Part shown: positions 12,130 through 23,660 of the stretch, in pieces
Numbering within the stretch: the stretch's first letter is position 1
Layout of the letters: each line of letters starts with the position of its first letter
NCBI GenBank assembly: GCA_025024175.1
Contig: QCXZ01000137.1
Span: 70,618,680 to 70,682,679, forward strand
Direction of reading: 5' to 3'
From: Rhyzopertha dominica
Lineage: Eukaryota; Arthropoda; Insecta; Coleoptera; Bostrichidae
Length of the DNA: 64,000 bases
Translations under genes and position numbers: made by a program
Notes under the pieces: generated by a model
Database searches by the model: none
Seen by the model: the letters and a program-made list of their open reading frames with translations, nothing else
What the model was told of the DNA's origin: nothing

Positions 12130-12935
12130 CACTTTAGACAAGGCTTTAAAAATCGAGGGAGCATGCAAGGCTTCAGCTGCCAACTGGGGCCAGTACAATG
12201 TACGAGGAGCGCCGGCGGAAGAAGATAATCCGNTAAAGCAGCTTCTAGAGGAATTGCAGAATTGTGCTTCAAGCTGCCTCCAGAAATCAAGGGCANCGAA
12301 ATGATCTNAAAGTACAGCATCGTCCAGGAATCATAACACGGATTCTNTAGCCAGAAGTCCATGTGGAAAATTCAAACGGACGGAACAGCGCAAGGCCACA
12401 GTCAGTGTAAGGAGAGCGAAGGATGGACTATCGAAAGCTTCCGAAAGGACCAGCTACGAGACTGTGATATTAGTCCTATACTTAGGTGGAAGGAAGATAA
12501 CATACCACGAGATGGATGGGAGGAAGTGTCCCTGGAGAGCCCAACCCAGTGGGAATCTTTACAGGAGGAGAACGTCCTACTGAAGAAAGCATAGAAGGCA
12601 TGTTACCATGTTGTTGGTAGTGCCCAAGGAGTATGTACCACGGGTATTGGAAGAGGTACGTGGAGGAGCATCGGGTGTCCAGCTGGGAGTGAACAGAACT
12701 TTGGCTAAGATAAGTTCAGAATTTAAATAGCAGTTATCAGCGAGCGGAAGGCTTAATGAAGCTGGTGTTTGGGCTAGTGTGGGCAGTATAGTGGTTTAGT
12801 AAATGACTAGTATTAAAATAATAGTGTTTTGAGCTAGTTGTGTTTGACCTAGTGTATTTGGTACAAGAGTTTTAAAATAAAGGAGTTAACTCCGAAATCC
12901 GCAGTTTTCGAACCTCGTATTTGTAACAATATGAT
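12130..12935 (+). pseudogene. Ty3/gypsy (Mdg1/412-like) integrase N-terminus and 3' LTR-like tail
   Basis: Relic of an LTR retrotransposon on the plus strand. The open frame from about 12361 gives LRDCDISPILRWKED and WEEVSLESPTQWESLQEENV, the spacer and start of a gypsy-type integrase. After a frameshift near 12.6 kb it continues as VPKEYVPRVLEEVRGGASG then VQLGVNRTLAKISSEF, the zinc-binding segment in which the second histidine position (usually GGHLG) is lost. After the stop at about 12.73 kb the sequence is non-coding, GTTT-rich and contains AATAAA, as in a 3' LTR. The rest of pol is deleted. A separate gypsy integrase relic of the same style lies at 28.2 kb on the other strand. Confidence 0.6.
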
Positions 12936-12999
12936 CCCGTGACTGTTCTTCTTTGTTTCAGAATGCATTATTTCCATTTCTCATTCCCAAGTCGTGCTG

Positions 13000-13290
13000 A
13001 ACAATATGAAACACAAGTTCGTAGGAAATTTACAGTGTTTTTGCTATTCGTCTGAGCTTAGTTCGGTGATCATATCATGAATAAAATCAATATTCTCCGG
13101 AGTAGCCACAGAAATTGGCCTTTCCTAGCCGTGCTCATCTTTGACCTCTGATCTTCCTCTTTTAAATTCTGCAGCCCAGTTTTTAATAGTGGTATATAAA
13201 GGATACTGGTCACCTAAGGTTTCTGCCATATCAGCAAACATTTCTTTGTCCGGTAAGCCTTTCAAAAATAAATACCTAATAATTGACCGA
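13000..13290 (-). pseudogene. Mariner (SETMAR-type) N-terminal HTH relic
   Basis: Minus strand, interrupted by stops and shifts. Reading along it gives GLPDKEMFADMAETLGDQYP, TIKNWAAEFKRGRSEVKDEH, then ERPISVATPENIDFIHDMI. This is the first half of a mariner transposase: paired helix-turn-helix with the W-x-x-x-F-K-x-G-R and GRP-x-x-V/ATxEN blocks. The catalytic half is absent. Confidence 0.6.
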
Positions 13291-13499
13291 AACTTCTTTT
13301 AATCAGAATTTAACTTTTTTTCAGAAAATTTTCAAAAATTCACAGTTTTGTCATAATTGTACTTTTGTAAGCCAGACTCTACATAGCTTATTTATAAAAT
13401 AACATAATAGGTGTTGCCATAGCAACCAAATTAAATTTTGTTTATTGAAAAGTGTCCAAGCCAACTAGATATCAATATGCCCTCGTATGAGGTTCCTGG

Positions 13500-15363
13500 A
13501 CAGTTAGAATTCAGAAAATAATTAAGAAATAAGTAATGCATTTCTGGCTTTAAATTAGTAATAAACTGTTAAAATGCTACTGATAATTTGTTTTCCCTAA
13601 TTGGTTTTAATTTCTTTTGTCCTAACTCCAGGTAATTTAAAGCATTTGACATGTTTTATTTATTTTCCATTTATACCATGATAACCTCTGGTCGTCCAAG
13701 CAATCCATTATCATCATTTCTGCTTTATTTGTATTTATGAGCATTTTTCCTCTTGGTAATACTTTTCCCACATGTTTATGTCTTTTTTAATTTTACCTCC
13801 GCTAAATTTTTTATCCCACATTTTGAACTTTGAATATTCTTGTGTAAATATGTCATTCATTATAATCGTAACAATCTTAGACTTGGAATTGCGTTGCTAT
13901 ACCTTTCGATGGGTCGCTGTGTTTCGAATTTCACTTTGTACGGCTCTTTGCAATCGCTTACAACCAAGAAACATTTTTGAAAACTAATTTCTTCATTGCT
14001 GTCCCAAGACATTCTCCTTGGGTTCCTGTTATTTTTTGATAAATCTAATTTGATTTTTAAGAAATTGTTACTTGCGATTACTTCACCAACGAATAATGTT
14101 TCCGTAACTTCAGAGTTCTGTTACATAGTTAATAGCAATACGACTGAAGGACTCTATTAAAGTGCATTGGAGCGACGTTTTTCGCACTTAAATAAGATGT
14201 TGCAAAGCCGCTCGTCCCATTACTCGGCCGAAATTAAGAGCTTCCAGCTTATTTCAGACCCTGAATGAGTCAGTTGCGACAGATGTAAGATACTACGTTA
14301 TGGTGTGGGATTTACAAGAATGTGATANCCATTATTCATTTTATGCAATAACGGGAGCNTTCAAGTTNGCTGGTTCTATGTATAAAGCTGCAGCTATTTC
14401 TGAAACATCCACGTAAACAGTTTTATTTTCAGGTAGCTTTACTGCCATTCTTTCAATATGGGGCAGTTACGAGGATCAAGCTACGTTCGGCATTGCATTC
14501 CCACATACCACTTAATTTTGATTAGTTTATACAACAAACCATTTGTCGAGGATCAACAAACGCATACTTTGGAAACAATTTACGGCGAAAGCAAAAGAAC
14601 GTAGCGGGAAAGGCGCTTAAGGAAGTAAACAATGGAACGGCATCGCATTGTTTCTGTAGGTCTGTGTGTCTGCAGGTAGTAAATTTGATTGGTCTGTTAG
14701 AAATAATAAAATATTTTTGGGAATCTACCACGAAGTCAGGACGTCATAAAACACCTGACTGGCAGAGTGCCAATTGTGGCACGTAGAAAAATATTATATT
14801 ACCATTTCCTTAAATCTAACAACTGTTGAGGTAATTTCATCTAAGAGAGATACCAGTGTCGAATATAAGAAGAATTCATGATTCGAGTGTTGTAATTACC
14901 AATTTTCTATTTATGAACTTGTTCCACAAAAACAGTTTTTTTAAACATCTTCCATATTTCCACTTTCCCCAAATATAGCGCTGAGGGATTGTGGATCAAT
15001 TAATTAAAGTTTATGCTATTTTTCAGAAATGAAGTAAAAAAAAACATAATTAACAGTCACTCGTTCATTACTCATGTTCGAACTGGAAAATGATAATTGT
15101 GTTAATTTTCCGTTGAAAAATAAATAAGCTTTCAAGGTTTACAGTGATTAATCGATGCTTTTGCCACAATGTTTGAAATCAATCTAAAATGCTGTTTGAA
15201 CTTATTTGTATGTATTAATCAACGTTGGCGTGGTTAGCGTTAAAGTAGAAAATCGTGCTGTTATAATTCATCTTGATGGGCACACTACTTCGTGAGTGAG
15301 TTTCAAACATATATTTTCAAGCTATTGTTAAATGTACACGATTTATCTACCTAATATATTTCA
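13500..15363. other. Non-coding intron sequence
   Basis: AT-rich sequence within the Zasp intron. No protein domain, RNA gene or structured repeat recognised; the short frames at 13772 and 14522 look like chance. Confidence 0.5.
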
Positions 15364-15879
15364 ACTAGCAACCCACTCAGGCTTTGCACGGGTAGTAGAG
15401 CATATTATGCCTACAACAAATACCTTCCAGTCGTCACCTCCATTCGTCCCAAAAGTCTGTTTATGTGGCCGATAGAAACGTGCTTGAATTTATTTTCGCG
15501 CGGGTTAAGTTTTTGAAATAACTCCTGAGATATTCATGTAAATTATATGGTGTAAACGATTATAAAAAAGATCATAATAATATGCATGAAATGTTTAAGG
15601 TAACTACTTGTAACGTATTTAAGTTAATAAGGATTAATACTGTATCCGTCTAAATAGCTTTCTAATTACCGCTTTGTACGTGACCATTGTTTTAGAAGAT
15701 AGATATATGCCATCGCTGACTTTTTTGTAGATATATAAAAAAGGAATATCCCACCATGAATTGTTTTGTTATATCTCAAAGGGATTAGGCAACGTTTTCA
15801 ATGAAAGTTCCCCTGCGGCTTGACCTTTTCTCACACTTCCAACAGTTATGGTTATCCAAATGTCGATGAGCTTCCCGGT

Positions 15880-17230
15880 TATTCTGCCGTGGTCCATGGA
15901 ATCGATAAAATCCAAACGTTTCACCATACGTTGCTGACGGCATCCTCAGTGGTGACTCTTAAAAGGTTAGCTCGGAACTGATGCAATTCGGGCTCTGGTC
16001 GCTCTTCGGGCCCCTTGTTTGTTGGTCAGTGCTGGTTTCCAAGCTTGACTGACACGTAAACTGTCATCCCGGTTAAAATTGAAAGGGCGTTGTTCTACTT
16101 CCAAAGCATCCCGTCAGGTCAAATTTATAGAAACCTGAGGCTCTGACTAGAACTATGGTTTCATCAAACCTTATCATGTGGTTTTCTTCCTAGGCGTGTT
16201 GAGCCACTGCCGATTTATCAGGTTGCTGCAAACGATGTGCTCATTCATGTTCCTTTATTCTGGTAGATACACTTCGCGATGTCATGCCTATGTAATCCTT
16301 ACCACACTCAGAAGGTATCCTGTATACACCCGATGTTAGGTGAGGGTCCAGGACATCCTTTACTGGGCGCATTTCTTGTTGAAGTTTACTTGATGGCAAA
16401 AACGTGACATCAATATCCTTTCTTCATAGCATTTTGGCCATCCTGTCGGTCACCCATTGATGTAGGGAAGGCATAATTTTGGTTTGCTAGTTTCTGATGG
16501 TGTGTTGTCATCGTCTTGTCGCCGCTGCCTGGGTTTAATGGCCCGTTTAATTTCCTTTTGGCTGTATCCATTGCCCTCTAGTGTTCTCTGTAGGTGATTC
16601 AGTTTAGGTGTTCACTATCCGATATAGTCATTGCTCTATAAACTAGCGTTTTTAAGACTGATCTTTTTTGTGCCGGATGACGGTTGGAAGCGGCATTCAG
16701 GTATAGGTCTGTATGCGTTTTCTTTCTATATACGCTATAAACTAATATCCCTGCGGCTGTTCTTTCAACAGGGACGTCCAGAAAGGGTAGTCTTCCATTG
16801 TTCTCCTCTTCCTTAGTGAACCGAATGTTTGGATGTCTGTTGTCAAGGTGATCCAGGAACTAACTTAATTTGTCTTTTGCGTGGGGCCAAACAATAAAGG
16901 TATCATCCACATATCTGTACCAGGGTGTTGGTTTATACTGGCTTGTCTTCAATGCTTTTTCTCGAAATGTTCCATAAAGAAGTTGGCTACTAGTGGACTT
17001 AACGGACTTTCCATTGCTACACCATCGATTTGTGAATAGAACAGGTTGTTCCATAGGAAGAAGCTTGATGTTAGGCGATGCTTGAACATGGCCACTTCTT
17101 CTTTGGGAAACAGAGAGTCTAGTAATGCTAGTGTATGATTCCACGTCAAAACTGACCATGATGTTGGAATCTTTTAAGCGGATGTTTTTTATGACTACTA
17201 TAGTTAGGGCTAATATCTCAAACATAAAAC
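15880..17230 (-). pseudogene. Penelope-like element: reverse transcriptase plus GIY-YIG
   Basis: The best preserved Penelope-like copy in the window, on the minus strand with frameshifts. From 17.22 kb: SNIMVSFDVESYTSIT (RT motif A), FYSQIDGVAMESPLSPLVAN with FFMEHFE (motif B, GVAMGSPLSP), then YRYVDDTFIVWPHAKDKLS (motif C, YVDD). Downstream come FLDHLDNRHPNIRFTKEE and RLPFLDVPV, then near 16.36-16.2 kb GVYRIPSECGKDYIGMTSRS with VSTRIKEHE, a GIY-YIG nuclease. A hammerhead-like motif lies at 15918-15949. Reverse transcriptase copies RNA at a nick made by GIY-YIG. Stops between the blocks show it is dead. Confidence 0.8.
15918..15949 (-). ncRNA. Hammerhead-like ribozyme motif of the Penelope-like element
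   Basis: Minus strand CTGAGGATGCC, a 12-base loop region, then GGTGAAAC: the CUGANGA and GAAA halves of a hammerhead core flanking a short GCC/GGU helix. Penelope-like elements are known to carry such ribozymes in their terminal regions. Stems I and III were not checked by folding. Confidence 0.45.
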
Positions 17231-17319
17231 TTTGACAAATTATACACCTGAACCTTCCTCATAAAATACTTTATCTATTGGTGAAAACCACATGAAAATC
17301 TGTTCAGTAGTTTTTGATA

Positions 17320-17346
17320 GTATATATAGATATAGATATAGATATG
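17320..17346 (+). repeat. (TAGATA)n microsatellite
   Basis: Short run of about four TAGATA-like units near the right end of the outer repeat. Confidence 0.8.
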
Positions 17347-17380
17347 CGACGGAGGTCATTGTTTTATAATATGTAGTGAA

Positions 17381-19878
17381 ATTGATTACATACACGTTTG
17401 AGTATCCTATTTCATAACACTAAATGATTACTAAACTTCAGGAATACAATGCTAAAGAAAACACTAATTACTTCTTTGCAATATAAATAAATTAAAGTTC
17501 GGAACAAATTTCCTAATTTAGTTATGTAGTGTCGAATAAAAAATAAATGAATAATTATGCATTAGTTAAACTTTATAGGAGTGATATTCTATTTTTCTAG
17601 CAGAATAAACATTTATTTTTTAAATAAAACAATGTAATGTTATGGCATTACGCCGACTGAGATGGTGCAAAGATTGGAGCAAACTGCTAGGAGTAAGGGC
17701 TTAGTAATTAATAAAAGAAAGAGAAGGAATGATTTAAGAAATAATCATGATAATACGATATTAATCTCAAAAAGATGGGCGCCAATCTTGCATTTATGGT
17801 TTACTAAAGATGCTTCCTTGTCAATGTATTAATGGGCTATTTTCAAACTGTATGGTAAGGTAACGAAAACGTATTAAATAACACCTTGGTTGAAATTACC
17901 ATTGACAGTTATTTTGATGTTGCTCGATTCCGCTTCTCATAAACATCAAATAAGAAAGAACTCTTGACAAAACCAACACATAATAAAAATGCATGTGCTA
18001 TGCTGTCTCCACCGCAACCTTTAGGAAGTAGTGTCCGTTAAGGAAGCTAGGTGGCTTTATCATCGTGTCAGTTCATTGTTAACAAATGTCATTGCCATCT
18101 ATTTTTCTACCACCAACACAGAATAACTTTGTACTTCTATAAAGTACTTTCTTTAAAACCTTACATAAGCGGATACTTTAGATAGATACCTAGTTTACTG
18201 GTGTAAGAATACATACAGTATTACAACTGAACACGTTATGAAGAAGTCCAATTTTAGTCTTTTCATAAATAGTTACACAAATAACTATTGTTTTTGGTAT
18301 TCATGATACCTACATATATCCCGAACGAAAGAAACCCTGCTATATTAAAACATTTTTTCTGTGATTTTGAGAAAGTGCGCAAGGGCAGTGGGATCCGACT
18401 TAGAGGACGATGAGGCTACGTTATTATAGCAGATGCATTTTCACAAGTTCCTTGGCTTTAAGTAAAATTGCGCCGTGGCGTTTGCTCGACGTTTGGAAGG
18501 GAATGATATGAAGCGAACATTTTTTCCCAAATACTGTCACTTGTATGCATTTCATAACTATAATGTTTATTAATATTCCAATAAAAATATGACCTTCAGA
18601 AAAGGTTTCACTCAATTTGTCTTAATAAGTTTTTTATAGAAAGCAAACAAGTAAAACTAAAGTCTAGGCTTGAAACACTTGTTCAATTGTAATGTTCAGA
18701 GGTAATTCATACTTGTTTGAACAAACCACAACGGAACACGCCCGCGCATGCGAGATGCGAGACAGCTAGTTACGCCAGTGTTGTCCAAGCTATTTTATTG
18801 TTATTAATATTTCTGTCAGCATATGCAGTTGGTGTCGATTTATTAGGGTTTATTTGCAAAATATAGTTTTCTAATGGAAATCACGCATATAATTGGCCAA
18901 GAAATATCTAATTATCACTTAATGTAAAAGTATGTTTCATAACAAGTTGTAGAGTCTGGAATAAATTGTTGCAACTGACAGCCGTGCAGAGCGAAAGAAG
19001 ATCAAAATTCGTCTATTGCACTATTGCACATTTAAAATCAAGCGACACGAGAAATTGCATGAGCTTTAACTGCAACTAACAGAAACAATTAGTAAAATCT
19101 TCGGGCTCGAGGTTGTGGTCTGCTGATTTCTTAACATTTCACAGCGCTTTAGGATCATTTATTCGTGTTTAGTAAAATGATGGGGTCATTATCTTATGTT
19201 TGATTAGATTTTTATTATACAGTCTTCTGAATGCATATTACTTGTGATTTCAATTATGGAGAGGCATAAAGATTATGTTTTAAAAGTAAGTCAATAAATT
19301 TTATTACAAATTTAATTATAAGATAACAATAAAGCTAAACAGCGTTTGCAACTATGGCACAAATTAAAAAAAAATGAGATATCTAAATTTAAGGCTTTTT
19401 TGTTGTTACATCATAATAAGTTAGACATTGAAGATAAAATTGCAAATAGGTTTTGTTGGAGACAGAACATTATACATAGTTCGCTATTTGTAAGGTCAAA
19501 TAGTAATCGAAAATATAAATATATTACTGCAGGAAATAATGCAGAATGCTACGACAAAAGTAAATTTTTTGTATACTACGCCATTTCGACCATGCACAAT
19601 GCGCCAATGATGATTTAAACAGTGTCCAAAATAATGCAATTTCAGCTGTTGGTTCTATTCTAAAATGAATGGGGTACCTACTTAAATTTGAAATTTATAG
19701 AAATGTTTCTGTGCCAAAGAAACCGGTTTTTACATTTTTAATTAGTTTCTTTGTTCTAATCAATCTTCTATACATCGTTTACTACACATTAACCACTTTT
19801 AATCAAGTCACATAAACAAAGTGAGTGTTGATCTGGTCCGGTATCTTTTTTGTTTCNCTTGCCAAGTACACTACTTAC
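17381..19878. other. Non-coding intron sequence
   Basis: AT-rich, nothing recognised. The open frame at 19346-19618 (90 codons) has a lysine/asparagine-rich translation typical of AT-rich chance frames. Confidence 0.5.
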
Positions 19879-20080
19879 CCAACTGCACCATTGGCTAAAA
19901 TTTGAGCTTCCCTTTCCAGGACCTCCCTGACGTTCGCTTCGGAATACAAATTTATGGGCGAATTAAACTGCTTGTTCACTAGTTTGGGATACTGTTGGTT
20001 AGCCATTTTAGTCGGGTCTACTCTTGATCCGGGTTAATTTTCAGTGACTGAGCGCACTGTCACTTCGGAATCAGCACCAG
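19879..20080 (-). CDS. Zasp52: Zasp-like exon carrying the ZM motif (contains an in-frame TAA)
   Basis: Minus strand, acceptor TTTTTTACAG before 20080 and donor GG|GTAAGT after 19879. The frame in phase with exon 6678 reads MANQQYPKLVNKQFNSPINL, YSEANVREVLEREAQILANG, AVG. This matches the ZM motif of insect Zasp (Drosophila has VNKQYNTPVGIYSDE and an AxxLAGG stretch), which binds alpha-actinin. The exon ends in phase 2 and joins GG+T with PNLTKPG. Upstream of the Met the same frame continues as SRVDPTK but meets TAA at 20034-20036; 14 codons (GADSEVTVRSVTEN) precede it. The TAA may be an assembly error, or the first 83 bases may be 5' UTR with translation starting at the well-placed AAAATGG (20018-20020). 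The motif identity is firm; the status of the 5' part is open. Confidence 0.8.
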
Positions 20081-21712
20081 CTGTAAAAAATCAAAAGCCG
20101 TCAAATTTGGAGGACACTTCGAGGCTTGCTGTTAATAAGAGCGGCCGAAGGAAGTTACGAAATGTTAAGAGGACGTGGAATTCCTGGAATGTGTTCCTTG
20201 CAGCAACAAAGTTTCTGCGACAGCTGTGGGGACAAAATTAGTGCTATTAAAAGATGACCGTCTGGTCGGTTTCAAAAACATATTTTGAGCTGCGCTACCT
20301 ACAATATTCACGTGCGTTTTGGTTTATGCACCTGCAGGAAGCATACTGCATCAATTTGTCTAAAAATCTACGCCGACCCAAATTCTGCACTATAAATATT
20401 CATGGGAGAGAAAAAACCGAGCCATTCCCAGAATAAATAGTTTAAACATAAAAATAGCCTGTCCGCATAAACAATTTACCGCGAAGCTGCAAGTATTGTT
20501 CACTTAAAAGACGTGCGGTTATATTTGCGCACAACTCCGGGAAATGTTTGTTTAATCGAAAAAATCTTCTCGATGGTTAGTGTATTGTTATGAAGCGTAT
20601 TGATACAGTGTTAAATTGTTATTATAGTCGCTAGCCGGTCGTAAAAAGAGCAGTCGTTAATCCATTTAGAATGCACAGCCTTCTACGTAAAGTACCTGAT
20701 ATATTCGGCGCCGCTTTTCACAAGATCGCAGGAANAAACTGGCGTCGCGATGCCATGCTAACCTAGTAGCAATAATCCGTGGGCGAATGGGGGGAGCCAG
20801 AGTATCAAAACTATATCCTGTATCCATGCAGCTACATGATGTTATAATACGTTTCGTTTCACAGCAAAACAGGCAATTGCGATTTTTTAAAGCTGAGCTG
20901 CTACGATACGAATTTTAATTTAATAAAACGATGGTCATTATTTTTGTTTTGATAAAATTGGTTTTAAGGTCCCAATTTATTAGCCTATATTACTAGTAAA
21001 ACAGAACTTTCTTGTTTCAATCCATTCCGATAGACTACCTACGCTACGCCTGACTTATTTTTTGTACAAGCAGTTGGCAAATAGATTTTGTAATTTTAAG
21101 AAAACAAAAATTCACTAGATATATATTGCATTAAAAATGAAACAATTTAATCGCTCGCCAGTTTTCTTTGTTTTTCATCATATATAGGGTGATTCACTAA
21201 GGATACGGAGCGGCTGTATCTTCTTCTAGATGCTATATCTTCTACAAGCCTCAACCAAATTCAACGAACTAGGACTCTATACGCAGTTTCAAGCAGATTA
21301 ATACTAATAGTATTTCTCTAGATGTCACTGGCCTGAGGTTTTCACCACTCCCTTTTTTACATAATAGCCTAAAGAACGAAGCGAAAGCAGTATACCGTCT
21401 CATCAAAATATTTTAGGAAATCGAGAAAAGTATGACAATTTTTCAAATAGCGTTCTCTACAGCTACAAGGGTCATGTCATAATTTATGCACATATCAAGC
21501 AGGCGCTTGATGGCGATAGTGAAAAAACAAGTGGTGCCAAATTATAAAAGTTTATCATTGAGACATAGCTATATATAGAGTGCGGGTACTTCACTTTGTT
21601 TATGTGCCAAAATTATCAAATCGGGGTAGTTTGATACAATGGAACGCGTCACTGTAGCAGATTAATGTGCTTATATCAAAATTCAAACACTGCGCGAAAT
21701 AACGGTTGCCGG
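20081..21712. other. Region upstream of the ZM exon, no gene recognised
   Basis: Upstream (minus sense) of the ZM exon. Contains TATAAATATT at about 20391 and a GC-richer block at 20.69-20.83 kb, so a promoter here is possible. No PDZ-coding exon was recognised on the minus strand. From about 21.18 kb the text (GGGTGATTCACTAAGGAT) resembles a transposon end but no partner was found. Confidence 0.4.
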
Positions 21713-23026
21713 AATTGGGTATTATCACTTTTTTGAAAATTACGTAAAATGAATCTTGAAGTGCATATATATCATACATCTTGAAGTGCATATATATCGT
21801 ACACCATGTTAAAAAAAATTAAAAAAATATTTGTAGGTAGAGAATTTCAGGTCTGAAATTCGAATCTTAAGAGTCACCGCCAAAACGCTTCTATCCAAGG
21901 TTATTCAATTCGTGACGTCAAGTGTCATGTAAACATTACCGAGGAGCGTGCTGTTTAATGGTGTAGTATCATTCTTGTGTTGGAAATGCTTTTGTGTGGT
22001 GTTTATTGAAAGGACGGTGTAAGAGGTCGCACCAAAAAGTAATTTGTGTAGTTTTACAAGCATTTATTATGTATGGAAAACAAAACAAGTGTTGTTTTGT
22101 ACATGGTTATAAAAGTACTTCAGTCAGTACAGCTAACAAAATTTATGTAACCGTTCCTCGAGATTATCAACGTATGAAAAAGTTGTTAAAGGCCCCTAGA
22201 CGTGATATACCGAAATCGCAAAGTTTGTTTTTTCTGTTGTGAAGATCATCTTAATTCTTACTGTAAGTTTTGTTATTCTTTTTGGAGTTATAAGTGTTTA
22301 GCATTCAGTTTCAATTTTGTTATAGCTTGAAGAGGATATGTAAATTTATATGCGTTTTAAGTTGATAGAGGGAAATGTTATAATAAAGAACGACGTTGTT
22401 CCCCATATATTCGACTGTTAGCCAGACCGGAAACGAACCGCGAGAGCCCAGAAAATAAATGGCAATTTATATTTATTCTGACCTCTAAAATAAATGTCAA
22501 GTTTAGGGTACGTTTCTGATTCTTACATTTTTATGTTTACAACTAGTATGTTTTCAACAACCCACTGTGATCAATTTATCAATGCTACGTTAATTTGATA
22601 GAAGGTTCACTTATGCTGTTGCTTTTACGTTCCTCATCTCCGCCGTGTTGAACCGCTCGTCGCTGTACACAAATTCCATAACAATGAAGTCATAACTCGT
22701 AAGTATTTCACTTTTTTTTGGCGTATTTAAATTCGCTTGTCACAAAATTAACGCAAACAACAAACTGATAAATTGACGGGCTGAGGCTGACGCGTGACGC
22801 GCTGACCCCAGATGTAAACAAGCGACCATTTACAAGACACCTGACGTCACGGCCAATATGGTCGCGTTTTGGCGGTCCCTTTAAATATNCACATTTTTAA
22901 TATTAAAAATACACCTTACGATCCATTTTTTTCAAATTTATAAGCTGTCACAGTTATTTTGTGGATTAGATGCTACCTATTAATAAGCAATTTAATAAAA
23001 TATAAATACATGGCAAATACCCAATT
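21713..23026 (+). mobile_element. THAP-carrying DNA element, copy A
   Basis: A 1.31-kb repeat, highly similar to the copy at 51503-52783. It begins AATTGGGTATT and ends AATACCCAATT, giving 11-bp terminal inverted repeats. Inside are subterminal inverted blocks: CACCGCCAAAACGC near the left and GCGTTTTGGCGGTC near the right, each followed inward by a TGACGTCA palindrome. The centre holds an exon with a THAP-type zinc finger start (MYGKQNKCCFVHGYKS), frameshifted in this copy by an extra T just before the CxxH end. A second exon follows an apparent short intron (EEDM, YMRFKLI, VVPHIFDC). Copy A also has a short local duplication of CTTGAAGTGCATATATATC near 21.76-21.80 kb. It looks like an internally deleted DNA transposon. 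Confidence 0.75.
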
Positions 23027-23224
23027 CACGGTGCTTTACAAAAGGAGTCGTGTGTGGATTATTCAACAGTAACTTGATGAAGTAAGCGTTCCAGAGCGTT
23101 GGACTAGTGTTAAAGGCGACCACTTTTGCTGCTATTGTGGCTACAATAATGGAAGAAGACCGTATGGACAAACAAGCAATAAAGAAATACCAAAAGACAA
23201 ATGTATTTTCTTCTTTGTAAAGAA

Positions 23225-23660
23225 ATGAAATGCATGATTTCAAAAGTGTAGACAATATCTGAAAGACAGCGGCGTAATCCTCTTGCACGATAATGCTTGA
23301 TCGCATAAAGCAGTGTCAGTCAAAGGAGTTTGCGAGAAGAACTGCTGTGAAATTCTCCCACATCCCCCGTAAAGCCCAGACATGAGTCCTCCAGATTTTG
23401 TTCTGTTCCTCCAGAGGAAAGAAGAATTTCGTAAAGTCCGATTTACTGACTTGGAAAAATAAAAGCCCCGCAACAGCATATGCATTCCAACTGCTGAAAC
23501 ATCTTAACAAAAATAGCGTATTTAACGATATTGCATTACTGCCGAAGCGATGGCAACGTGTTTTGGATAAGCAAAGGGGATTATATTCAACGACTTTATT
23601 GCAATTTTTTTTAAATATACGTTTATTTGCGAGCTGTGTTGTGTGTGGGAATTTTGACAT
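23225..23660 (+). pseudogene. Mariner transposase C-terminal relic
   Basis: Plus strand, broken by stops. Blocks in order: VILLHDNA (second catalytic aspartate), HPP and SPDMSPPDFVLF (third acidic residue region of mariner, usually YSPDLAPSDYHLFP), RKVRFTDLEK, and LLPKRWQRVLDKQRGLYSTT (C-terminal W-x-x-x-(V/I)xxxGxY block). The N-terminal half is missing; the THAP element copy A ends about 200 bases to the left. The longer minus-strand open frames over this region are shadows. Confidence 0.65.

Larger units (their letters stand above)
15364..17380. repeat. Outer interspersed repeat split by a Penelope-like element
   Basis: The left end (ACTAGCAACCCACTCAGGCT followed by TTGCACGGGTA) and the right end (ACCTTCCTCATAAAAT, AAAATCTGTTCAGTAGTTTT, ending TTTTATAATATGTAGTGA at 17380) resemble the two ends of a widespread arthropod interspersed repeat. 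The Penelope-like relic at about 15.88-17.23 kb lies between them, as if inserted. Recognition of the outer repeat is from its end phrases only. Confidence 0.35.

Noticed and set aside
12129..12362. Minus-strand frame of 77 codons with several X
   Set aside because: Opposite strand to the gypsy relic and shows no motif.
20044..20241. Plus-strand frame over the ZM exon region
   Set aside because: Overlaps the minus-strand exon start and its acceptor; no family features.
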